A DNA stretch of 64,000 nt from Pollenia angustigena. Lineage: Eukaryota > Arthropoda > Insecta > Diptera > Polleniidae. The notes beneath the pieces are model-generated. The model was not told the origin of the DNA. It worked only from the letters and a program-made list of their open reading frames with translations, and ran no database searches. The position numbers were made by a program, and so were the translations under genes. Below are positions 9,700 to 20,920 of this stretch, piece by piece. The first letter of the stretch is position 1; the number at the start of each line of letters is the position of its first letter. The stretch covers positions 106,665,284 to 106,729,283 of the forward strand of contig OV884057.1 in assembly GCA_930367215.1 (NCBI GenBank). The letters are read 5' to 3'.

Positions 9700-11460
9700 T
9701 TCGTGCATGTTCGCTTACAATAATTTTAACAAAGCTTTATTTACGAAATCTTAATCTACTCCAAATACTTAGAACTACGACGGCCTTCGACTGATTCGGC
9801 GTGGCTGTAGACGGGAACGGGTGCTGAGGCAGAGTAATTCCGTGCACGTACGGCTGATGACGTTACGAAACGGCTAGATGTTGCTGCCAGTAGGCACGTA
9901 CGGTGGCGTTCCGTGGAGCATCGTTTAGTTACTGAGTATTCGATCTGGCAGAGAAGATTATAAACGGGTTTCGGTTATAGGTTGTTAGTATCTACATCTA
10001 CGATCGAAACTATGCCGTGTACGGAGCATTCGGTGCGCCCCGTAGTTGGCTGTACACACGACTAACTACTTCGACTAGTTGGGCCTAGCGCTTCGAACAC
10101 AGGAGGATCTCGCAACCTCGGGTGCTCGGCTAACTGCGGCCTCGCATAGGTCGGTGGCTGACGGTTGTCTGGCCATGGTGCGACTAACTACGGTCTTAAA
10201 TACTAAAAATTACTTAAAAATACTTCGGACACCAAGTGATTTCGGAGGCCTTGGCGTTCGGCTAACTACGGTTCTGGTTAATCAGGTTCGGTTAAATACG
10301 GTTCGGTTAAATACGGGTTATTTAATCAGGTTCGGTTAAATACGGGTTACTAAGTCAGGTTCGGTTATATACGGTTTGTATTCAGTCGGCTACCGAATGA
10401 AATTCGGAGGCACCGGCAGTCGGCTGAACACGACTAATAACGGGTTGAGTGCTGGTTCGTATTCACTACTGGTAAGAATACGTGGACTACTGGTTTGTAT
10501 TCAGTCGGCTACCGAATGAAATTCGGAGGCACCGGCAGTCGGCTGAACATGACTAATAATATGTTAAATACGGGTTTGTATTTAGTCGGCTAAATATGGT
10601 TTGGGTTAATCAGGTTCGGTTAAATACGGTTCGGTTAAATACTGGTAGAATACTTAGGGTACCATACTAAATACGGTTCTGGTTTATCAGGTTCGGTTAA
10701 ATACGGTTCGCTTAAGTCGGCAACCGAATGGAATTCGGCGGTACCGGTGGTCGGCTAAATACGACTAACTACGGGTTGAACTACTCGGACACCAACGGAA
10801 TTCGAGAGCGAGGTGTTCGGCTAATATACGATTAAATACTGGTTCGGTTTACTCGGGCACCAACCGAATGCGAGAGCGAGGTGTTCGGGTAAAACGACTA
10901 ACTACTGGTTAAACTACTCGGACACCAACGGAATTCGAGAGCGAGGTGTTCGGCTAATATACGATTAAATACTGGTTCGGTTTACTCGGGCACCAACCGA
11001 ATTCGAGAGCGAGGTGTTCGGGTAAAACGACTAACTACTGGTTAAACTACTCGGACACCAACGGAATTCGAGAACGAGGTGCTCGGCTAATATACGATTA
11101 AATACTGGTTCGGTTTTACTCGGGCCCCTACGGAATTCGAGAGCGAGGTGTTCGGGTAAATACGACTAACTACTGGTTTAACTACTCGGGCACCAACGGA
11201 ATGCGAGAGCGTGGTGTACGACTAAATACTGGTTCGGTTTTACTCGGGCACCTACGGAATTCGAGAGCGAGGTGCTCGGGTAAATACGATTAACTACTGG
11301 TTTAACTACTCGGGCACCAACGGAATGCGAGAGCGTGGTGTACGACTAAATACTGGTTCGGTTTTACTCGGGCACCTACGGAATTCGAGAGCGAGGTGCT
11401 CGGGTAAACACGACTAACTACGGTTACTACTAACTACCGAGAGTAAATACTGGGGTTAAG
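9700..11460. repeat. GC-rich minisatellite block with higher-order unit of about 124-135 bp
   Basis: From about 10781 the sequence is a tandem array with unit starts near 10781, 10914, 11047, 11182 and 11306. Each unit is two related halves of about 65 bp built on CTACTCGGGCACCAACGGAA and GAGAGCGAGGTGTTCGG. From 9770 to 10780 the same words (GGTTCGGTTAAATACGG) occur in a less regular pattern. The block is far richer in G/C and CG dinucleotides than the surrounding DNA. It interrupts the transposon gene region. No protein is supported. Confidence 0.85.
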
Positions 11461-11625
11461 GACAATATCTACTCTCCTTGTTCTGAGGCAAACCTTGTCT
11501 GTTTATTCAAAAATAAAATGAACTAAATGAGAATTATACGGTAAAAAGGTTATGTAGGTAAATAGTAAGGGTATTCATAGTAGTAAGTAAAATAATAAGG
11601 GTATTCAAGGTGTTTGGTTATTTAT

Positions 11626-13475
11626 ACTGTGATGTTAGGATTAAATGTAAATGTAGGGTAGGTTTGTAACGTCACGTTACAGTGTGACTCCACTGTTGGC
11701 CCTTCTGCATCTCCTGAAAATTCTTTATCATCAAGATCATCCTTGCCTTGCCACACAAGCTTACTCCACCAGCAAATTTCCGCAATTATTGCACTCGGCG
11801 ACTTTTTGCCTCTATATCTGTAAGTTTTTGTTTTATTAAAATGAGTTTGAAAAAATAAAAAATCAGTATTACCTCATTTCAAATGGCATAGCAACTTGAT
11901 GATAGCGTTCACCTTGTTCATCAGATTCGGTAGCCAATTGTTTGCTGAAGTAGTCCAGATGATGATGTAAATAATGGATTTTCAAGGACATGTGGACACC
12001 AATTTCCGAGAATGCTCTTAACATCCTTGCGACAGAAACATCGTAGTTGTTAGAACGATGCTTTCCCAACAAGCCTTCTATTACTTCTTTGATTGCCTGC
12101 CATGCATTCAATTCAGCGTCAATCAAAATATTGTTGAATGCGTCACTTTTAATCAGCTTTCGTATATCTGGACCATTTAGTACGCTTGATTGGAAAAAAT
12201 TAATTTGTTAAGATGGAAAATCATGGGAAATGAATGTGATATTATAACTTACCTTCTTTAATTTTACTTTCGCTGAGTCTCGGGTAAATTAGTTTCAAAC
12301 ACAAGAAAACTTCATCTCTTTTGGCGACAGTTTTGATAAAATTCTTAACAATTCCAAGTTTAATATGCAGTGGAGGCAGCAATATCTTCTCCTTCGGCAC
12401 TAGAGGCTCACGAATAATATTGGCCGTTTGTAACCTGCTGTGCTCTCTGAGTTTCCATCCGTGGCATGCATATTGGTCACCGGAAAATCGTGTGTCCCAA
12501 TCGCACAAAAAGCACATATATTTTATATAGCCGCTTTGAAGACCGCAAAGCATTGCTACAACTTTTAAATCGCAGCATATGCGTCACATATGTTTGGCGT
12601 AGTTAACCATTTTTAAAATATTTTCCAGTGCATCATATGTTTCTTTCGTTTCTGTACTATAGGCGATTGGAACTGAAGGTTTTTTTATTGGTCTTATGCA
12701 GTAAAACCGCCTTCAAGCTGAGTTTTGAACTGTCAAAAAATAATCTCCAGTCATCTGCTTCATATTTTATTTCCATTGCGTCCATCAATTTTCTTACATC
12801 CGGGCAATATGCAGAAGTTTTTTCATCATTCACAAGGAATAAACTTTGGAGTGTTGCCTGACGACTTCGATAAGCTGTGACTTTCACACCGGGTGCCAAC
12901 AAATTGTTTGATTTCAAAATGGAAGCCAGCTCTTCCGATTTATGCTGTGTTAATTCCAACTTGGCAACAATTGAATCAAGCTTATTTTGATTTATTAAAT
13001 TGGCTCATTGGATACTGATGGCTCATATGGGGGATCATCACGTGCATGATATGTCGGAGCAGTCGTAGAAGAGAAAATATCTGGGCTAGAAGCTTTTGGC
13101 ACAGGAATGTGGTCCGAATGAGGTAATGGTGTTGCGGCACTTGCAACACCAACGTAATTATACGATTTTCTTATCCTTTTCGCGGCTCCTTTATTCGCAC
13201 ATGCATAGCAATTCAATGGATTGTGACCTTCGCCAGGATTAGTCCAAGTCATTGGGATACCGAATGGCATACTTTCACGTCTTCTATTTTTGCAATCCAT
13301 TAGACGGTTGTAGCAGCTTTTACACACTATATTTGGTACCCAATTTTCGTTCACTATAACATTTTGGTTGAAGTACATCTCGTATGTTTGAACAAAATCA
13401 GTACTGAAATTTCTCCTTTTTTTATGTGTTGAGACATATTGACCACAGCAGTAGCAAAAGCTATTTATATCTTGC
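11626..13475 (-). pseudogene. Broken gene of an arthropod multicopy transposon protein family
   Basis: Minus-strand order: a Cys-rich N terminus (FCYCCGQYVSTH, VCKSCYNRLMDC, NCYACANK; about 13460-13000). Next comes a segment with LLAPGVKVTAYRSRQ and DDWRLFFDSSKLSLKAVLLH (12959-12657), then GYIKYMCFLCDWDTR and LLPPLHIKLG (12553-12242). Last are GPDIRKLI, MSLKIHYLHHHLDYF and SDEQGERYHQ (12190-11870), ending in YRGKKSPSAIIAEICWW after a small intron (about 11817-11868). I recognise this succession from many uncharacterised insect and Hydra proteins. Presumed role: transposase or accessory protein; function not established. Lesions include a frameshift near 12980 and stops near 12600. The acidic SSK and SDEQGERxHQ motifs are well conserved. 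Confidence 0.7.
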
Positions 13476-14384
13476 TTGCTTTAAAAAACTGGAGAAAAAT
13501 CACTTTTACTGTTCGCGTTCGTCAGCACTTGTTGAATGACAAAAATCGATAAATGAACACCTATAAATACTACGTATTTTTCAATATTTTACTGACAGGT
13601 ACGTTCCAAAACATGAGCACTAATACATGTGGGTGGAATTTCTGTAAAAAAATCATACAGGTAGCCAACGGAAAACCCCAAATAATTAAAAAAGTGCACT
13701 TTCCTTTTTTCCTTTCAATTGTCCACGCACATTTATTACCGCTTATTACTTTGCTACCGCAATCATAAAAATCAAATTGCCTTTTGTTTATTACTTTTTT
13801 TTTTTTTTTGAATTCTAAGAATCATAAAAAAGTCATAAATGTTTTTGCAAAGAATTTTGTGCATATCTCGAGCAAATTTTTGAAATGCATACCTTCACTT
13901 AATTGTTAATAAAAGCGAAACGCGTTCATCGATTTTCATGATTTATGTCTCATTTATTTCATAGGTTATGCGACTTCACGTGAAAGTAATAGGACTTGAA
14001 ACTTTTTTTTACTGTTTTGGATTTTTTATGAATTAAAAATAAAAAATTTAAATTTTTTGGGCAAAAAATATTTTTTTTTTTTCATACATTCATTTTTAAC
14101 TTCGAAAGTGTTGCACATATAGGAAAACGGTATAGAAACAGATTAGAGAAATTGTAATTCTTAATTTTTCTAAATTTGGTTCATCAAAATCGGACAAGTG
14201 GTTCTCGAGTTATGTTAAACTACGTTTTTGCCAAAATGTTACAATTAAGCGAAAAAACATCAAGATAAGGAAAAAATTTAAAATGTCATAAAAAAAACTG
14301 ACACATACGAACGCCAACCCCTTTGAGGGTTTTACTATACTGACCTAGTACCATCACTCTGACTTGGAATTTCTCACCCCCCAG

Positions 14385-15528
14385 ATTGGCTGTTGTACTG
14401 TGTTATTGAAAATAGTGGATATCAAGCTTTGCCACAGGTTCGTTACATCACTCAGAACGGAGACTAACAGCTCCGCACTAATAACTAGTTGGTCAAATAA
14501 TTGGAATGCCTTGATTTTTCTTCATTAAAATATTTATTATTTTAAAATTTAAAATGTATGCATTTAAATGCCGGGCTTAAATCTAGTTTACCAACGCAGC
14601 TCCAATTAAAATAAAAAGTGCATAGGGTGAGAAAATTTAAAAAATAAGAAAAAATATAAAGTGAAGTAAAGCGAGTTATGGACCTCTAAAGTTTTCATAT
14701 AAATATACGATTTTCCACTACATTTCTGAACGTATAAAGATATTGAATAGATATTTCTGAATATAGGTACGAAATTTATTTAAAAATTCTTAAACTATTA
14801 TGAAGCAGGGATGTGTTTGCGAAAATACGAAGTTTTTAGTAAGCATAAATAATAATTACTATACAGAAAAGTTTAAGTTAGACAAGCCGGTGTTTGTTAT
14901 GCCATTGAAGATACCGAAGGCCTATTTATATGAAAACTTTAGAAGTCCATAACCTGCTTTACATCACTTTTATATTTTTTTTTTATTTTTAAATTCGTCA
15001 CTCTGGCCAAAGAAACAACTACAACAATGTGAAATTATTATTCCAGTACCAGCCGACGCAGATTCGCCGAAATTTAAAACCACCATAGGAAAACAATTTT
15101 TACATGCAAATTTAGTTTATGTTTTTTTATTATTTTGAAAAAATTTCATTTATTTATTAAAATGCATATATACATATTTTAAATGCCATTAGTTTACAAG
15201 ACATTTTTTTTACTTAATGCTAAAATTGTATTTAAATGTTTTATTAAAATAAAAAAAAAGGCAAAACAAAATTCATTCCTTATTTAATTCTACAAATTTG
15301 GGTATTATTTTGAATTTTTCGTGTTTATCTACATATCGTCATCTTAAAGTCCTAATAACCTATGCAAAAATTTCAAAATTGAGTTTTTTATGGATTTTTA
15401 TTCCCTATATCATAACGCATATGACTGCAAAATTTTGAACATACAATATTACAAATGAAAAAGTTTTTGTACCAAGAGTACAAGAGAGAATAGAAAGAAA
15501 TAAATCATCAAAAAACACGATTAAAGTT
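14385..15528. other. A/T-rich repeat-derived stretch, no gene seen
   Basis: CCAGTACCAGCCGACGCAG near 15043 matches CCGGTACCAGCCAACGCAG at 8578, on the other side of the 5.5-kb transposon, so both flanks carry related repeat sequence. No open frame of interest. Confidence 0.4.
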
Positions 15529-15662
15529 TAACTAGATGACCCGTGCGAATATTTCGCACCGTTAGTTGTCATTTTTGTAACATAAAATGAAAATAATTAA
15601 TAGAAATTTTAGTAACTTCAATACATTTTATTAAAAGTATAAAAATATTAGAAATCATAATA
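15529..15662. repeat. Repeat terminus beginning ACTAGATGACCCGTGCG
   Basis: AACTAGATGACCCGTGCGAA is similar to AACTAGCTTAACCCGGTGAG at 58992. This end motif is shared by a dispersed element family. It is abutted by the inverted LTR pair. Confidence 0.4.
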
Positions 15663-15663
15663 T

Positions 15664-16445
15664 TGTTACGAAAGTTAAATTATCTAAGAATTATTTATAG
15701 TTATAGTTATAAGTTATCTTGTAAGTTATAGTTTTATGTTACTTAAAATTGTCATGTATAATTTTCAACACAACTGTTATTTTAAAAATAATTCCTATAT
15801 AAAATTCCCAGTAATTTCTAGAAATGGTTATAGAACATAATAAATAGTTTTTACGGGAAGGTTCAGGAAAAATCTAGAAATAATTATGAAATATAAAAAA
15901 GGGGTGACTCATGTAAAGTGAGTTTAGTTTGTTTTGGAAAACGGTTCTGTTCGTAACTAACAATTGTGAACAAAATAATTAATTTCAATAAAGTTTGTTA
16001 AGTTGAATAAGTGTGTGTATTTATTTTTATTTGCAATTAAAAGAACTCAACGGTTTATTATAAAGGGAGTAAACCGAACGCGTTTATTAAAGGAAAAACG
16101 TGACACCAATTGTTACTTTATTGAAATTAATTATTTTGTTCACAATTGTTAGTTACGAACAGAACCGTTTTCCAAAACAAACTAAACTCACTTTACATGA
16201 GTCACCCCTTTTTTATATTTCATAATTATTTCTAGATTTTTCCTGAACCTTCCCGTAAAAACTATTTATTATGTTCTATAACCATTTCTAGAAATTACTG
16301 GGAATTTTATATAGGAATTATTTTTAAAATAACAGTTGTGTTGAAAATTATAAATGACAATTTTAAGTAACATAAAACTATAACTTACAAGATAACTTAT
16401 AACTATAACTATAAATAATTCTTAGATAATTTAACTTTCGTAACA
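15664..16445. mobile_element. Inverted pair of LTR-like repeats
   Basis: Two copies of an about 335-bp unit face each other (15664-15994 plus, truncated; 16111-16445 minus, complete). The complete copy starts TGTTACGAAAG and ends CAATAAAGTAACA, so it has TGTTAC/GTAACA inverted ends and an AATAAA signal, as an LTR does. It is followed by ATTGGTGTCACG, which occupies the place of a primer-binding site, though I cannot match it to a tRNA. Only about 115 bp lie between the units. No gag or pol is present. Confidence 0.6.
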
Positions 16446-16454
16446 ATATACATA

Positions 16455-16495
16455 TATCATACATATTTACATACATACATACATACATACATATG
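16455..16495. repeat. (CATA)n microsatellite
   Basis: Short run of CATA units directly beside the LTR pair. Confidence 0.85.
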
Positions 16496-16989
16496 TTTAA
16501 ATGCTTTTATAATACTTCTTTGAATACAATGTTATAACATTGGTAATGACATTATCATCGTTAACTTTTTGCCCGTACGAAACCTTTATCAATGAAAATA
16601 TTAATTTTTCAATTTCTAATTATTTTTCGTCATTAGTGTTAGAAATAAGCTTTAGCGGTGGTATGGAAGATATTTGCAACCGACAAAAAAAAGTGCTTTA
16701 GAAATAATATATATGATTTTGATGCATAGTGTAATTTAAACAAACATTCAGCCTTATTCCGGTTGTCGTCATCGACAGTGCCGTTTTTTGTAATAGATTA
16801 AAGTGACACACAGCCTGTGATCCTTAATCTTCTACAAAAAACGAAACTGTTGATGACGACAACGACAACCGAAATAAGGTTGATTAAGTACTAGAGGTCT
16901 GCTTTGAATAATTCACTTGTTTGCCTTTATTCAAAGTGCACAACATTTACTCAAATATTAAACATTCAAAAATGCAAGAAAAGAGTAAA

Positions 16990-17375
16990 CCATATACAAA
17001 AACAAGTAAGAGTGCTATATTCCGCTGTGCCGAATCTTATATACCCTTCACCATTGTGCGAGTAGAATAGAGAGCAACTAAATAATTTTTACATATACAT
17101 ATACATACATATTTACAATACTTACAACTTCATTATACATAATTGAAATTTAAAAAGCGATAACTGGTAAATATTTTTTATTATGAAATAATAAAGAAGG
17201 GTGATAACGAAAATCATATTGGGCATTATGCTAGTATATGTAAACAAATACGAAGGGTGGTGACGGGATAGGAAGAAGAGACGACAACCGGATTCGAACT
17301 TCGCTTTACATAAGGACCCAGAATATATATACTTTATAGGGTGTAGGACCTTCGGTGAAGGGTATAAAAAACAAT
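16990..17375. repeat. Dispersed repeat with TATACCCTTCACC / GGTGAAGGGTATA ends (copy 1)
   Basis: It begins AAGTAAGAGTGCTATATTCC with the hairpin-like word GGCTGTGCCG in other copies, followed by TATACCCTTCACCATTGTGC. It ends GGTGAAGGGTATAAAAA. The segment GACCCAGAATATATATACTT is shared with 17545, 24400 and 36870. It is a non-autonomous family; the superfamily is uncertain. Confidence 0.7.
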
Positions 17376-17384
17376 CTTAATTAT

Positions 17385-18790
17385 AAACAAGTAAGAGTGC
17401 TGTATTCGGCTGTGCCGAATCTTATATACCCTTCACCATTGTGCGAGCAGAATACAGAGCAACTAGACAAAAACTAAATAAAACTGGTAAATATTTTTTT
17501 TTAAATAAGATACAACCGGTTTTGAACTTCGCTTTTCATAAGGGCCCAGAATATATGTACTTTATAGGGTGTAGGATCAATATCGGTGAAGGGTATAAAA
17601 AGAGTAATTTTCGGGAATTCAGGGCTCTAATCACTGCATTCGTTACTATCGTATCGAATAAACTATTGAATTTTTTTTGCATACGATAGACACTGGCGTA
17701 TCGAATGAAAACTCGATAAATGTAATGTCGAGTTACTCGATGTCGAATGCTATTATTTCAAATTCAATACATTTCATTCGATATCGAGTTTCAAGATACC
17801 AAAATAAATAATTTCGATGAATTTTGCTCGATATCGTATGCGGTGATTAGACCCCAGTATTTCTGTTATAACTCATACAAATTTCCGACATTTTGATATA
17901 TAAGTCATATCCATAGGACGTATAGCAGCCCTAAAATTTAGGTTTTTATAAAAATTTTGATGTTTTTTAGCCCATTTTTGGAGTATTTTGCTCATAAATT
18001 ACCCATTGTCTAACCGATTTGATAGTTTTATATACCGACGTGTTAAGGAAGAATTTTACCATTTACTTAAGTTATATTTATATATAAACATTTATATAAA
18101 CTTGTAAATATATATTTTAACAAAGTTAATTATAAAAAAAAGTAATTTTTGTGGATTCAGTATTTCGGTTATAACTCTGCCATTTTTTAACCGATTTGGC
18201 AGATTTTTATACCGACGAGTTGAAGAAGAAATTTACCATTTACTTTAGTTATAAAGCTTGGACTCGGGGAGATCTATGGTTCCCGAAAGTGGGTATTTAA
18301 AAAAAAAATTTAATTTTGGTCATAACTTTTTTGTATCTGAACCGATTTTTCCGAGTTTTTTATAAAATATGTTCTACAAGAAATTTCAGATATTTTGGTA
18401 TATAAGTCATATCCATAGGACGTATAGCAGCCCTAAAATTTTTCCGAGTTTTGCAGAGAATATGTTTTACTAAAGATTTCCGATGTTTTAATAAATAAGG
18501 CGTATCCATAGGTCATATATATGGCAGGCCTAAAAATTAGGTTTCTATAAATATTGACAAGCGGACTGACAGACGGACATCGTTAAATCCACTTTTCTCC
18601 TCATAAGCACCCAATATATATACATACACTTTATATGGTCTGAAATCAATATTGTAGAAATAACAAACAGAATGACAAACTTATGTATGTAAACGAATTA
18701 CCTATAAAATAAAAAAATAATTATAAAAAAATAAAATAAGTAAAAAAAAAAATTAAATCAATAAAAATAAGGGTATAAAAAGGGTAAATT
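17385..18790. repeat. Dispersed repeat of the same family (copy 2, long, with internal imperfect tandem units)
   Basis: It opens AAGTAAGAGTGCTGTATTCG and reads an early GGTGAAGGGTATAAAAA at 17584. It then carries repeated paragraphs: TATAAGTCATATCCATAGGA at 17899 and 18401, and ACCGATTTGGCAGATTTTTA-like words at 18020 and 18195. It ends with the GACAGACGGACATCG segment and AGGGTATAAAA near 18775. Non-coding. Confidence 0.6.
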
Positions 18791-18943
18791 AAAAGGCGTA
18801 AATATGTATAAAATATACGTTTATGAAGTTCATAAATATATTTTAAAAATTTTAAAATTTAAAAACTGACCAATTTCTTTTTAGATAAAAAGAATTTATA
18901 AAAAACGAAAAATAAAAAACAAAAAAAAAAATGGAATGAATGG

Positions 18944-19020
18944 GATTCGAACCAGTCAACCAATAACAAACTGTTAGCAGGCAGACCGTTTAGACCGCTC
19001 GACCATCGAACCGCATGTAA
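18944..19020 (-). mobile_element. tRNA-Ser(GCT)-derived relic or SINE head
   Basis: On the minus strand a box A-like GGTCGAGCGGTCTAAACGG, the loop CTGCTAA with anticodon GCT and a box B GGTTCGAATCCC occur in tRNA order, with a long variable arm as in class II tRNAs. The acceptor ends do not pair and the T-stem has mismatches. This is a tRNA pseudogene or tRNA-derived SINE, not a working tRNA-Ser. Confidence 0.55.
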
Positions 19021-19360
19021 AGCCGATGTTGATTTGAGTATGTGATATCAATAATTATTAATAGTAAATTAAAGTATGTATGTGTTTGTTGTTTGTGTAT
19101 AATACAGAAGGTAATATTAAATAAAAAAAAAAGAAGTTTACCGCAAGTATTTTAAATGAAAAAAACCACAAAAAAAAACAACACACAACTATTTTACAGG
19201 GTTACCATTAACCGTTTTGAAACGTAAACTGTCGTTTTGGTTAATAAAAGTCGCAAACCAATTTAAATGTTTTTTATTTATCAATAATACAACATAAACA
19301 TACCAAGAAATTGCTTAAATTGTGTATGCTTTTAAATCGATTTTGTGCAGAAGATATTAT

Positions 19361-19555
19361 CAGGCCTGTTCTGAAAATCACTTTAACTCAAATCAAGTGA
19401 TTTGAAATCACATGTGCCTACTAAAATCACACGTGTGATATTTTAGCGTCCCGTTTTTGTGTGATCTTCAATTGCAGAAAGCACACCAAGAAACACAACA
19501 ACGGTATGACTTTCAAAACACCACAAAGTCACAGGTGTGATTTCAGAACAGGCCC
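19361..19555. mobile_element. MITE, CAGGCCTGTTCTGAAAATCAC termini
   Basis: Inverted ends of about 20 bp (AGGCCTGTTCTG and CAGAACAGGCC) enclose further internal repeats of AAATCAC/GTGATTT. A relative with CAGGCATGTTCTG ends lies at 37386-37643. No clear target duplication. Confidence 0.7.
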
Positions 19556-19559
19556 GTAT

Positions 19560-20640
19560 ATAGGTATATATGAATATATTTTTGTATAAATTGTCTAAAA
19601 AAGTGACTAATATGTTATCAATGTCAGCAATAAAAAGGCAAAGATTGCTTTTAATATTTTGACGACACTAGATCACTGTTCGTTATGTTAGCGGTTTTTT
19701 GTAGTCGTAAAATTAGATGATGAGGGAGGGCATTTCTAATATTCCCTAAATACAATTTTTTTTAAAAGTGGATGACCCTGCTTGTTTGTATGGTTTTTAA
19801 GCAGTGTGACCATTTTGGCAATTTTGTAGCTTAACTTAGATTAAAAATTTTAATTTAGCTAAAATACTTTCATTAAGCGCTTCGCATTTTTTTAAGCATT
19901 TTAATTAAATGTTTTTAGCTTTTTTTGAATTATTTTAAAAATTGAAGAATAGGTATTGATATAACTTAAGTTTTTTATGTATTATAATAAATTATAATAA
20001 ATTTTGACTAAAAAAAATAGTTGTAGTCAAAATGAAATTTCGTATGGAAATGGATAATTCTTATATTATAGTAAAAAAAATTTCATTTTATATTTTTACA
20101 AGACGATAACCCTGCATGTTTGGGCGATTTTTAATGAAGACTTTTAAGTAGTGTGGGAATTTTTTATTTTTGAAAGTAAATTCAGCACCAAAAACTTAGA
20201 TTTAGCTGTAAAATTTCCATTTGGCATTTTATTAGCTTTTTAGAAAAATGTTTTAAGCTTCTTTTGATTAATTTTTAAAGTTGGATGGAATAGTCTTAGC
20301 GATTAAAACTAAAATAAATTGTTATAAACTAACTTTTACGCAATTAATGATGACTGTTTTTTTAAAATATAAAAAAAATAATCTGGTCTAAATATGTTTG
20401 TAAATTCTTTTAAATCGAAATAGCTATAAAACCGTTTGTATTTTGTTTTTATTAGAGGGCCTTCCAATTTCAAGGTTAACCAATTGTGGTATTTATATCT
20501 GATGCTATATCAAATCTACCTAAATACTTGTTTAAATATTACCATTTATTTTAATTTTGTTTAAAATGAGTCACTTAAATGTATAAGGATTTAAAACAAT
20601 ATAATGAACAACTTTAAGAATTAAATTAGATTTTATTTTA
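19560..20640. other. A/T-rich stretch, no gene seen
   Basis: Contains two loosely similar paragraphs around 19790 and 20105, including ACCCTGCWTGTTTG, but no supported gene or clean repeat ends. It borders the 3' end of the Penelope element. Confidence 0.35.
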
Positions 20641-20689
20641 GCTAATACGGCCTAAAGTTTTTTTATGTAATTAAAAATGCATTTAATCC

Positions 20690-20745
20690 ATATTTTCCCA
20701 ACGTTTCGTGAATGTTATGTTCACTTTATCAAGGGATTCGTCTAT
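20690..20745 (-). ncRNA. Possible hammerhead-ribozyme motif in the Penelope 3' region
   Basis: On the minus strand, about 190 bases after the Penelope stop codon, the sequence reads TTGATAA, then a hairpin GTGAA...TTCAC, then GAAAC and GTTGGGAAAA. Hammerhead ribozymes have the core CUGANGA, stem II, GAAA, and Penelope-like elements are known to carry them in their terminal repeats. Stem II and GAAAC are present, while the first core block deviates (TTGATAA). This copy may therefore be inactive. Confidence 0.45.
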
Positions 20746-20920
20746 TTAAATTAAAGAAAGTATATATAACAATATTATTACAACAAACATTTTTCAACAA
20801 TTAATTATGACTTACAATAAGAAAATCAATTTTTATTACATTGAACAATAATTTGTTGTAGACAAGCATGAAAAACATTAAACATGAAAAATTAAATTAA
20901 ACACAAACTTAAAAATTATA

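Larger units (their letters stand above)
8840..14384 (-). mobile_element. 5.5-kb DNA transposon with about 500-bp terminal inverted repeats
   Basis: The ends begin CTGGGGGGTGAGAAATTCC and are inverted copies over about 8840-9335 and 13885-14384. Both contain AACTCGAGAACCACTTGTCC. The flanks, ATTGT on the left and ATTGG on the right, allow an imperfect 5-bp target duplication. The minus strand carries a broken multi-exon gene (below), and the middle holds a GC-rich minisatellite. The protein belongs to an arthropod/cnidarian multicopy family that I recognise by sequence but cannot place in a named superfamily. Target size and terminus do not match hAT, piggyBac or Tc1. Confidence 0.75.

Noticed and set aside
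9770..11460. Regular repeats that might be a CRISPR array
   Set aside because: Units are contiguous and about 65 or 130 bp with no unique spacers, and the context is eukaryotic. It is a minisatellite.
15664..16445. Primer-binding site for a specific tRNA next to the LTR
   Set aside because: ATTGGTGTCACG sits in the right place but I cannot match it to a known tRNA 3' end with confidence.
16990..18790. Dispersed GGTGAAGGGTATA repeats as solo LTRs
   Set aside because: They lack TG...CA ends, polyadenylation layout and a consistent target duplication, so no LTR claim is made.
18944..19020. Functional tRNA-Ser(GCT)
   Set aside because: The acceptor stem does not pair and the T-stem is mismatched, so only a tRNA-derived relic is supported.
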